This document shows, piece after piece, positions 1 to 10,700 of a stretch of DNA of 64,000 nucleotides. The notes beneath the pieces are model-generated. The model was not told where the DNA came from. It ran no database searches and was given only the letters and a program-made list of their open reading frames with translations. Every line of letters starts with the position of its first letter. Within the stretch, counting starts at the first letter, position 1. The DNA lies in assembly GCA_022494885.1 (NCBI GenBank), contig JAGVSM010001421.1:178501-242500 (forward strand). The letters run 5' to 3'. Both the position numbers and the translations under genes were made by a program. The stretch comes from Micrasema longulum. Lineage: Eukaryota > Arthropoda > Insecta > Trichoptera > Brachycentridae.

Positions 1-250
1 TCAACTGTATTTTCAAAATCAATATGGATATTGTTGAGAAATATTTTCATACATAAATTTTAAAATAAAACTGCTAAAAAAAATATATCTCCTCAAAAAT
101 GCCACTTATTTGACCTTGATAATTGTGATTTCAAGATTTGTGATGATGTTTTAATTAAATTTAAACAATCACAAACAAAGTTAAAAATTTAACCAAATTG
201 TGATGTATTAGGAGCTGGCCAATACAATGAACCGTTTTTGCGGGAATTTA
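1..250 (-). repeat. Inverted copy of a repeat also at 42470-42715
   Basis: Positions 1-60 match 42650-42710 in reverse complement (AATATGGATATTGTTGAG-like core). Positions 205-250 match 42470-42520 (CCGTTTTTGCGGGAATT). The order is also reversed, so this is one element in opposite orientation. No coding capacity was seen. Confidence 0.6.
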
Positions 251-359
251 AAATTAAAAAAAGATATATATATTTGTTCTACAGTATTTCGTAGACCCTT
301 ATTAATTTTAAATTGTAAAAAAAAACACGATATTTCTCTATTGTGTTAGGAAACCAAAG

Positions 360-960
360 TAATCAATTTTGACCATGTCCAAGTCATTGTCGACACGTAC
401 TAGATTTTAGCCCCTAGGGAGTTTATCTATACACATAGGTATTTCAAAAGAGACATCTTGCCACCACATACCGCATATGAGGACATAAGTCTCTTTGGCA
501 GTGCCCACATACATGGAGAAATTGCTTGTTTCCAAACGAGAAAAGTTGCCCGAAGGAGCTCTCTTATAATCTGGTAGCCTTGGCCTTTGTGCTGAAAGAT
601 ATACATAATATATGATGGAAGTAAATTCTTCAGTGTCTGGGATCAAATGGGTTGGACATGCCTAAGCCTTGAAATTCTTTTTGGAAGCCACCAGATCTGT
701 ACCTATATCCGACAGGACCTGTAAAAGGACCACGGATAGTAGCGAGAAGCTTGATTTGGTATTCAAACAGAGAGTGAAAAGGACAAGATCACAGGATGTG
801 TTCAGAAGATTGATTAGGAAATCCGCAGCAGCACGAAGGCAAGACAGAGAAATACTATATAGGTATACAATGCTGTATTCTTCTTTCTAGGGAAGTCAAC
901 CGATGGAAAAATGAAAGAAATACGAGTTTTCAAACCCGCACAAATGATGAATTTAACACA
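360..960. repeat. Repeat family F, internal segment
   Basis: 395-690 is the reverse complement of 12370-12670 (shared GTTGCCCGAAGGAGCTCTC-like core), and 890-960 is a direct match to 12110-12190. The copy is therefore rearranged. Short open frames in it (KLPEGAL in one orientation, RAPSGNFSR in the other) are shared between copies but do not extend to a recognised domain. Confidence 0.6.
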
Positions 961-1521
961 GAGTATAATAGACTTGCATATTCCCTAATTTTTTTGTGAC
1001 CGAGTCTTCTATATTTAAATAAAGTAAATTTAAAAAAGAAATAAATTCCCTCATCTGTGTTGGAAAATACGTTTATAATATTTTCTTTTTTTATTTTTCC
1101 CAAGAGTAATCAAATTTAGAACTTGAATAGGGACACAATATTGTTGGGCGAGTCCAAATAATTATGTATTGATAATACAATTATCTCTAAGATCAATATG
1201 TAGGTGATTAATTATAAAATTTATATCTTATAAGATTGTTGTCATTCACAAAAAAAACAATTGATACAGTTTTTGGACCCATGGTTACAGATAGATTACC
1301 TATAAATACTTTATCATTCACTTTGGTTTTTAGATTGCCCGGTGACTTTCAATTAGATACACAGGTACATTTTATTTTGAGAATGATATTCATAATTTAA
1401 ATTTAAAAACAATAGTACAGGGTATTCAAAATGATGGACTTTGTTTCGTATCATTTTATTTTCTCATTTGTATGTTGTATATAATTAATATAATTTTTGG
1501 TTTTTCTTTATAGATAGATTT

Positions 1522-1837
1522 TCATCCATCAACATTCGCATCGTAGATCCTTTTAGCCGTTCTTTTGCTGTCCATTCGCTCTACATGTCCAAACCAACGT
1601 AGCACCCGTTTTTTGATTCTTTCGATAATGCATGTCTCAGCCTTACACAGCTTACGGATCTCGATATTTGTGCACCTATCATACATCGTTTTACCACACA
1701 TTCGCCTAAGGGATGGCATTTCAAGAGCATATAACCTACTTTCGTCATCATTTTTCCAATTCCATACTTCGCTCCCATATATTTGAGTTGGCACTAGAAC
1801 TCCATTGTGAACTGCTAGTTTAGCCTCCTGTGATAAA
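1522..1837 (-). mobile_element. LINE-D reverse transcriptase C-terminal fragment
   Basis: Translates as IYGSEVWNWKN, LRRMCGKTMYDRCTN and then [14 protein letters not shown]. This is the C-terminus of a non-LTR retrotransposon polyprotein with the WFGHVERM signature. It is open for 90 codons but 5' truncated. Related copies lie at 14828-16105 and 34387-34640. Confidence 0.85.
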
Positions 1838-1967
1838 TTTCACTTATCCTAAGTAAACAAGAAAGAAATTGAATACAAAAAACATTTGTACCATTATTAT
1901 AGCGGAAATAAATATATAATTTAAATTGATGCGGCCTCAATGAAAACATACTAACTACACCAGGGTC

Positions 1968-2600
1968 TCATAAACTATGTTCCGCGGAACACCAGTATTC
2001 CACGGAGCTTGAATATATGTTCCGCAAAATATTTAAATAATTCTATACGAAGATAACTCTTTCGCAATATTTTCCATGGGTTCGGAATCCATTTTCTGTG
2101 ACAGATAAAGCAGGTTTAAGCACAAGTAATTATGAAAATCAGATTGTTTTAACGAATGACTCTGATTTGAAACAAAAACACAAAGATTAAAGGAATCTGG
2201 ACGAGTTTGTTAAAAGAGTACTTCAATGTGTCAAAATAAACTATGATTCCGTTTTCTATAACGCGAAGTGGGATTTTATAATTCTGCAACGAAGCCAAAA
2301 TGGAGATATAGGCTCTATACCACTGTTGACAAAAAGCGGACTATGGCGAAAAATCGAATCTCATTAAGTTTTGTAAAAGGTTGGAAATATGTGAAGAAAG
2401 GAAAGGACCATGGAAATGGACTTACCTTTGATACGATGAGGATGTTCTTCAATTTTGGGCAATGGATGATGAAATTCACTACGAACTATGAAACGATTTA
2501 TGACAACTTTTACAACGATGCGCGACGAATGCAAGAATTTTTGTGCAATCTTTAGTAAACACCCATAACAGTTATATCGTCGGAAATACTGCAATATCTG
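1968..2600 (+). other. Unclassified; possible hAT-like terminus and a 95-codon ORF
   Basis: CAGGGTCTCATAAACTATG at 1968 followed by CCGCGGAACACC resembles the start of hAT-type elements, but no partner terminus was found. An ORF at 2268-2555 (starts MGFYNSATKPKW) shows no domain I recognise and may be chance. No function is assigned. Confidence 0.2.
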
Positions 2601-2639
2601 GGAACTGTCGAAACATTTTTTTGGCAGGGAATCCTAAAA

Positions 2640-3110
2640 GGCGTTCTGTTAATTTTTTTTTTTATTTATTTATATAATGTGCCCATAAGTTTATGGACAT
2701 ATGTATACATAGAAAATTATTATAAAATAAAGTGGAAAGACACAATGGTAAGAGTATATAGTAGACTCGATGGGAGTGGAAGCGGGAGACAGGTGTTTAT
2801 AATTGAATTTGATTCAGTGATCGTATGAAGTACAGAAGACAATTTGTTATCAAAGAAATCAAGACTGGTATGTTTGTTGGCATACCTAAAAATTCTAGGC
2901 ATAGGGGAATGGAAATCATAGTTATTTCTATCGTAATCGGTATGGAAGAGTAAGTTTTGTCTGAGGTTTCTAGTTGAGATATTTAATTTTATTGAGCTTA
3001 GTAGTTCAGGCGCATCAAAGAGTGAGTTGAGAATTTTAAATAGGACTAGAAGGTTCGATTTATTTCGACGGTCTTGAAGAGAAGATACATTTAAGCTAGT
3101 TTCTAACTCA
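2640..3110 (-). mobile_element. LINE C-terminal fragment
   Basis: The minus-strand translation gives ILNSLFDAPELLSSIKLNIS, then NLLFHTDYDRNNYDFHSPMP and RIFRYANKHTSLDFFDNKL. This is the typical C-terminal tail of Jockey/CR1-type reverse transcriptase polyproteins (x-SPM-x-R-x(4)-N). It is broken by frame changes. Confidence 0.6.
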
Positions 3111-3119
3111 TTATACGTA

Positions 3120-3800
3120 TATAAATATTACTTACGATTTTAATCAACCAAAAATAGAGCTGCAGTATCTGAAAAACTATTATTATTTATGGTAAAAATA
3201 GCAATAATTAAAAGCTAACGGTTCTCAGTCCCTATAACGAATTTATTTCATTAAAAGAGTTTCGTAAAAAATAACAGGTTAGGCGGTCGTAGTATCACCG
3301 ACGATATGTGAGAATTTAACTGTACCTGACATAAAAAAGAATTGGAATTCAAGAACTCGAAATCATCTGAGTCATCGAGTTTTATTCGCTCATAGTTTAT
3401 GTGAATTGTTATAATTACAAAATAAATATTAAATATTTTAATAACAATATTTTTTTACTATCATGAATTACCCAACCTAAAAAATAAGCTAAGTGATAAA
3501 TTTAAATTTTCGGATTTGTGAAGTGTTCGGTTGCTGGAAAACTTTGAGAAACCCTTTAATACTCCAATGATGCATTACAAATGAATTTGTATCTTTTACA
3601 GCTTAAAATACTATACTATGATTAATTCAATTGATTATTTACATGCATCAATTTGTTTGAATTTTCTTCGATGAAATTAATATTTTTTTACAGATTTATT
3701 ACAACTTTTGTCAATTTATGAAAATGTCACAATTACATGGGCTTTATAGCTTATACCAATGAGGAAATTTATTGCTACAGGAAATTGGATGTACAAAATG
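3120..3800. other. No feature seen
   Basis: AT-rich sequence with no open frame, no recognisable repeat pair and no RNA gene found by eye. Confidence 0.5.
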
Positions 3801-3814
3801 ATTTCTTAAGAGCC

Positions 3815-4275
3815 TGACGACACACTTGACGAGTGGCATGGAAGAAGGGAGAAAAGGGGGCAGAGACGTAGTGTGGCAATACTATTCATCATGCCGCACG
3901 TCATACTCCTCGTCGTGCCCACCGCTCCCTATTTTGTCGGTTTTTGAGCGCGAGTCAAAGGACCGGCAATATGACCGCGAGTGGCAGGCCACATAATCGC
4001 GCGGTCGCAGTACGCATCGAGCGCTCGCACAAGGCGCACGCGTCATTTTTGAATGATGTATATTTCTTTGTATGACATCGATATAATTAGCTATACTAAA
4101 AATGCATAGCGCGCACGCTGCCACAGTTTCATCGTCCGTGGTATGGCACAGGCAAATGACAAGTGCGGAGCGTCGCTTGGTTGCGCGATTAGAGCAGTGT
4201 GTGGGAAGAGAGGGCAACATCAGGCGAGAGTGGCAGCGCGAGGAGAAAAGTGTGGCGGGGCTGTTTCGCGGGGTA
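3815..4275. repeat. GC-rich repeat P, copy 1
   Basis: Matches 33120-33935 throughout: CGCTCCCTATTTTGTCGG, CACATAATCGCGCGGTCGC, GCGGGGCTGTTT and others. The ends are imperfect inverted repeats (GCCACACGCTCGACG in copy 2 against the complement of GTGTGGCGGGGC), so it is probably a non-autonomous DNA element. Open frames here are compositional. Confidence 0.6.
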
Positions 4276-4527
4276 AAAATCAAAGGATTTAATTGTACGG
4301 AAAAATGTATAAAAAAAATATAAAAATAAACTACTTTGAACTATATCACAAATTCTTCCTAATCAACCAATGATATAGTGGTATGCGATATGACATACTA
4401 GTAGATATGTGAAGTCAAATACTCGCGTAAAATAATTTCATACGAAGTCATTGTTTTGTTCATTATTGATTTATGGAAGTTTTTAAAAGTAAATTATCTT
4501 ATCCACGCAGAGTTCACAGTGTTTCGA

Positions 4528-4706
4528 TCAAGAGTTCTGCTTGTAAGTTCTGATGTTATTGTTTGACACCATTTGCAAGACTTCAGATGTCGTCGCTGCG
4601 TATGTTTCCTGCATTGTGGCATAACACTTGTCTACTATTTGGGGAAGATCAGCTTTAGTCAGTCCTGCCGTCGGAATTGGTGGAAGAATCGTCATGATGA
4701 AGTGCC
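4528..4706 (-). CDS. Agpat1: AGPAT exon 6, C-terminus and stop (residues 221-279)
   Basis: The acceptor TTTATTTCCAG ends at 4707. The exon completes Gly221, then reads [20 protein letters not shown], the family's conserved LPPIPT-x-GLT element after motif IV, and a helical tail ending [11 protein letters not shown] and TGA (4530-4528). No clear AATAAA was found in the first 100 bases downstream; a CATAAA variant lies near 4470. The 3' end of the mRNA is therefore not fixed. Confidence 0.9.
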
Positions 4707-7700
4707 CTGGAAATAAAAATTTAGATTGTAATACTTATGACAACAAAGCAAAGCCGGGACAAGCATTTGTTATATGCCGATGTAGTAGCACACAGAGAGT
4801 GATTTATTCGAAGCCCACCAGATCAATTGACATAACACGAAGATGCTGTATATTAATTTATTATTTAAAAGACATTACAAAAAGCCATTATACTGTTACA
4901 CTTGAAAGCAACCCTATATATTAAAACTAAGTATTACGTCAGAGTGACGTAGTAACCACGTGAGATAACATTTCTAATTCCTTTCCAAAGGACTGTGTAT
5001 GGATTTACACAATGCAAGAGAGGTAGGTTTGATACAAAAAAAAGCTACATTTATTTTTCCCACGCCACATCCTGAGATTCACGCAAAAGTATATTTCTCA
5101 CGCATTGAAGCATATGATTTTCAGGTGCATACTATTAACGACCCTTTTCAATAAAAATACATGATTTCTGCATTGCGTAAGATGTTAATATTGGTCCCAG
5201 GGGGCTTTACCAGATGGTTAAGTGCCAAATGCATCGGAGCTCTGGGTATCTTACATCCTGTGGAGTATGTAATTTCTACCACCAGCTAACTAAATACAAT
5301 ACGTACTATGTAAGTACATAACACATTATCGACGAATAAAAGTGTGATGTGTTATTTAGAGTGTATACAGCAAAATGGAAAGCATATATATTTTTATACG
5401 ATTTTCAGAGTAGTTATCAAATCTAAAACGCTCATCGGGGGTGTTCTGGTTCTATTTTATACACATAACTGTATTCTTCATTCGCCTGGACACAGGTAGT
5501 ACTAACTTAATTTGGAGAAAACACAATTCTGTAACACTTCCCTTGCTCTGCCAAAAAGATCCTAACGAACGTGTGTTGTAGCCATTACACACGCAAAATT
5601 GAGAGATTTTAAATCGAAAAAGGAGATTATTCATAGGCAATCGCTTCAATTATTTAAAGTTGAAGTCAAAAGTGATATATTTAAATCTAATTGCTAAAAA
5701 CATGAAAAAAACATTAGATGCTCGCAGCGCGAGCGAGAGGCCCGCCCCTGACGAAACTCAGAGAGCTACGGACTACGGATGTCTGGGAGTGTTGTGTACT
5801 GGCTTTTGATCATTGTCCTGCGTGACGCGTGAAATTGTCTTACTCGCTCGCGAATATACTTGTAGCATTGAGAGTGAGATGTAAAAAGTGTGTGTGATAT
5901 TCGTTGTTCTATACTCTTTTACCAAAGTGATTATTTACAATCACGCGATAGCAAATAATCAGTTCTTATAATCTTATTCGTAATTGGTTTGGTTTTAAAA
6001 AGTTGTTAATTTTATCTGTATTATTAACGTTGACGAGTATTATTTAATTAGACTTGATTACTATTTCCTTCATCAAACATTATGAATGAAAAAAAGAATT
6101 TCAAATTCAATCCTTTATTAACAATGCGTAAATACTCCAAGATAATGTTTTTATTTTCAAAACTAAAATTTAAAAAACATTTTTATGAATATGAAGCATG
6201 CAAGTAAAAATAAAGATTTTTATTGAGTAGCTGAATTATTGGTGAAATTAACAAAATGACGATATTTTGAAATTTTGAAATTTGATTATTTTTTTTTTAC
6301 ATTTTCTGTAATTATTATAATATTTAAAAATGGATTTACCCGCTAAGCCTCTATTTAGAGTCTTGTCAGCAGGTGGGAAAGATGGGATATGGAAGGAGGT
6401 TATGAAAAATACGCAACAACACCCAGAATTTTTTTCTTGCTACTGGCGGGAATCGAACCCGCGACGCCAGTTTTACAGTTGGCCGTCTAACCAACTGCGC
6501 CACGGCGCCTGTCTGTTTTAAATTAAACATAATGTTGTGTCCCGTTCAACGCTGGAGTGTCCCGTTCTGAGGGAAATATTTTGCATTCTTTTGAAACATG
6601 CTCTAAATACGTATTAAACGAAATTTCATTTTAACATTTATCCTTTAAAAACTTACAAATAATGTGTCCGTTTTTTTTTTCAAATTTAAACATGAGCGCC
6701 AAAAATAAGGCTAATAAAAAAAGTAAAGTAAAATACTTCAATAGGTGCGAAGGTTTTCACGGTCACTGTTATCAATATTATGTATCTTTTTTGGGTGATA
6801 CCGTGTATGTTGGATTTGATCCGACGTTTCGGCTACCATTGCAGGAGCCATCTTTAGAGCCAAAACACAGTTTTCCCTGAAGATGGCTCCTGCAATGGTA
6901 GCCGAAACGTCGGATCAAATCCAACATACACGGTATCACCCAAAAAAGATACATAATATTAAAATACTTCAATGTGAAAACAGCTTTTACCCTTTAAAGG
7001 GCACCTAGAACGCAATAAAACTTAGTCATTTATCAAATCAAAAGCAAACTACCTTTAAAACTTTACATAGTATATACTCGCTAATTGAATCGATTATATT
7101 TTACGGAGTGCGCGTCTGGGGTCTCACCTAATTTATGATATTCAGATAAGACTGTTAACGGGGATTGTACCAGATAGCATAATTTGTGAGGCGAAACACA
7201 TGGGCGAATGTGTATATTTTAAATTATGTAATGTCTTACCGGTAAAACAAATTTGTGACTACAAATTGATTGTAGATCACTTTGTTGATCCGGAATATAA
7301 AAAAAGAGTTTCCCACACTCACAATACTAGATTAAAAACTAAGGGTTCCTGGTCGTTCTCCGAATTACAAATTACTTCGAAGAACGAACATTAAATTGCG
7401 TCATTCCAAGGTTGTTCAATGATCTCCCTCAAACCATCATTAACGTGAAAGTGCTTCAGTTGAAAAAAAATAACTGAAGAAATATCTTCTAAATACTCTA
7501 TAGTGTCTGTTGAACGATAATAAATAAATATGTAAAACAATAGGTTGGGGAAAAGGTAATTTCGTATTTTTCGCTTAATTTCAATGCTTTATTAAACGGT
7601 GTTACAATCATTCGATTTAAGTCAAAAATGCGCCGTTCTGTTTAATAACTTGTTGTCAGTGATAGTTCTACTTCATAATGCCCCTTTCTTAGAAGCCCTT

Positions 7701-10700
7701 GTCCCTAGTGGCAAAAACTCGGACAACCAATTTTTACAGGCCTCTGTAGAGGCCAAATATGTACCCTCAAGTGCGTTGTCCATAGACAGGAACAGGTGGT
7801 AGTCACTTGGTGCCAGGTCTGGACTATAGGTTGGATGCATAAGAACTTCCCATCCGAGCTTCCGGAGCTTCTGGCGCGTCATCAAAGATGTGTGCGGCCT
7901 GGCGTTGTCCTGATGAAACACGATTCCTCTCCTATTCACCAATGCTGGTCGCTTCTGTTCGATCACTAGTTTCAAACGGTCGGCTTTTTCACAGTAGAGG
8001 GCAGAAATGAGCGTTCGGCCATAGGGGAGCAGCTCATAGTAGAGTATGTCCTGCCAAACTCACCAAACACACAGCAACACCTTCCTGGCCGTCAGTCCTG
8101 GCTTGGCCACGGTCTGAGCCGCTTTGTTGGCTTTTGACCACAATCTCTGCCGCTTGACATTGTCGTAAGTGATCCACTTTTCATAACTAGTCACCATCCG
8201 CTTCAGAAATGGGTCAATTTCGTTGCGATTCAGCAGCGATTCGCAAATGGAAATTCGGTCCATGACGTTTTTTTGCGTCGGCTCGTGTGGCACCCAAACA
8301 TCAAGCTTTTTTTAAAATCCAGCCTTCTGCAAATGGTTCGAAACGGTTTTATCATCAATATTCAGCTCCTGGACGATGCTACGACTGCTATCATGACGGC
8401 CTATCTCGATATTTTCCATGATTTTATCGACATTTTCGACGACAAGCCTAGCCTACCAGAGCGTGGTGCATCATTCACCTTGATATCATCATCAGGCACT
8501 TGTAATGCATTCATAACCATACATTTACACACATATATACATATATATTCGCACATACATATTTTTATTATATTTTATACATACATATACATATATCTTA
8601 AGTTTATAAACATCATTGATACTTTATACATTATTACATTTTACATTCAAAAACACATATTAATCATATGTGTCCTATAAATGGTTAAAACAATTGTTTT
8701 ATAGAAAACTTCGCGGGAATCAAACCCGGGACCTCGAGCGTGGTAGGCGAACGCGCCAAAACGCTCGTACAGGATTCTGGTTCTATTGCACACGCAGAAC
8801 TGTATACTTCACCCGCCCGGACACGAACAAATTACGTCATAAGTATTTTACTGTTCGCCTACTATGCTCGAGGTCCTAGGTTTGATTTCTGGCAGGGTGG
8901 ACGTAAAATATTGGACGTAAAGTGTAAGACTGATCACTTTGTCTTTTTGCAACAAACGATTGAAAAACTATGCATTTGCTGCACCGAGATGCATTGCCCC
9001 ATACAACATCAGAGCCCCGATTGCACAAAGAAGTCAACAGAGTTATCTATTTATTTATTTATTAATGGACATTGTCCATTAGGGTAGGCCGATATTTTTT
9101 TTTCCGAATTTTAAAATAAAGGTGACCTGAAAAGTTGCCCTTTGGATTACTCGGAATGCATAAAATATTTGATACTACTTTTGGCTCTCAACCAGAGCTT
9201 GAAGTTTTCAAAATAGTCAAATTTTCGCGCTAAACCGGCTGTCATTTCGTATTTAAGTAAGAAAATCAGTCCATTTAAATTTTATAATGTGCATCGAACC
9301 TTATTAAATAAGCATTTAAGGGCGTGAGTTGCACTTTGTTTTGTAATAAATGGGTAGAATTGTTTTAATGAGCCATTGTTTTCGTCAATATTAGCCAGGC
9401 GCTCAACGGAATCAGTTCCGCGGAGTGTAAAATTATTGCGTTTCGGTAGTTCTAAAACGCATTTGAATTTGTAATGTGATTAGGTTATATCTTTACTAAC
9501 AAAAAAATAATTTAATTGATATTGATAATTAACAAAATGTTTAGACAGTTATAAATTTCAAACCTCGGTTGAGGGCCAAAAGTAGTATGTTAAAATAATT
9601 TTTACGTTCAATGTGATCCAAAATGCAACTTTTCAGACCCCTTTAACTTTGATGTCTAAAAGAATTAGAAACTTCATACAACATCGGCCTACCCTATTGT
9701 CCGTGTAAACAATTTATGGGGTTTAAATATTACAATAAAATAATAGTAATTAATATGGAGATGAGGATGATAATCTGTCACCTTTTGAAAACCTCGATTT
9801 CCTTGCATCGAGGAAGTAATATTTTGATACGACGACTGGTTGTATGGGACAGCCAGCGTCCAGTGCCGCGTGGAAAGCTCCTTTCTTAAATGGTAACAGT
9901 TTGTCTCCGCTATTCCGCGTTCCCTCGGGGAACAACAGGATCTTTGCCTGCAACATAAATGACAAATTAATCCAAATAATGAAAGTGAGTAAAGCCCATA
10001 TGCACACCCACAGAAGAGGAATACCTCTCAATAGAGAAGGGTCAACACAATGAGTATCAGAAAAACTGTACTAAAAGTCACTTAGATTTTAAAAGATACA
10101 AAGCATAAATACACGCGAACGAAAAATAGGTCGTCTGGAAAATAACTTATTAAAGTACCTAAATTCCTAATCCTAAGTAAAAAATCACTCATCATCTAAT
10201 GGAAATAATACGATAGATCATGAACCCATTGGAGCAATTATAGTCCTTAAAATGTAGCTTGATTAGAACGACAGCTGTCAAACTAATTGTATTAGTGATG
10301 GGAAATTACTGATCACTGATCAAATCAATTTTATCAGTCATTTCATGCAATCATGAAACTCTGTTTCCGAAAATTTATATAAGAAACGAAAAAACAAGCC
10401 TATTATAGTGTGTTTAACATAATTGTTCACCAAAAAATGAGACATTTATACTTTTTTCATGAACAACATCAAACGGATAATTTTTTTATTCATTGATCAA
10501 TTTGTCCCATCTCTAACGTTTTTACAAAATGATATAACCTTGTAAGAACGTCGTTAATAATTAGGTTCATTTTAGTTTTTTTTAGTTTTAAAGCTGATTT
10601 TATATATTAATGTTTCAAGCATTGTAATAAAAAAAATAATTAACACGCCAGATACAAATGATTTTTCGTGTGTCAATATAAATAACTCCTTTGACGTTAC

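Noticed and set aside
14..250. Possible LTR at the window start
   Set aside because: No TG...CA ends, primer-binding site or polypurine tract; only an inverted partner at 42.5 kb.
2268..2555. 95-codon plus ORF as a small protein gene
   Set aside because: No recognised domain, no splice or poly(A) support, and neighbouring repeat-like sequence; kept only as an unclassified note.
3882..4323. ORFs of 133 and 73 codons
   Set aside because: They lie in GC-rich repeat P, are not conserved in the second copy and show no domain.
6662..6972. ORFs on both strands over the hairpin
   Set aside because: Both are translations of the same palindrome; no codon pattern or domain.
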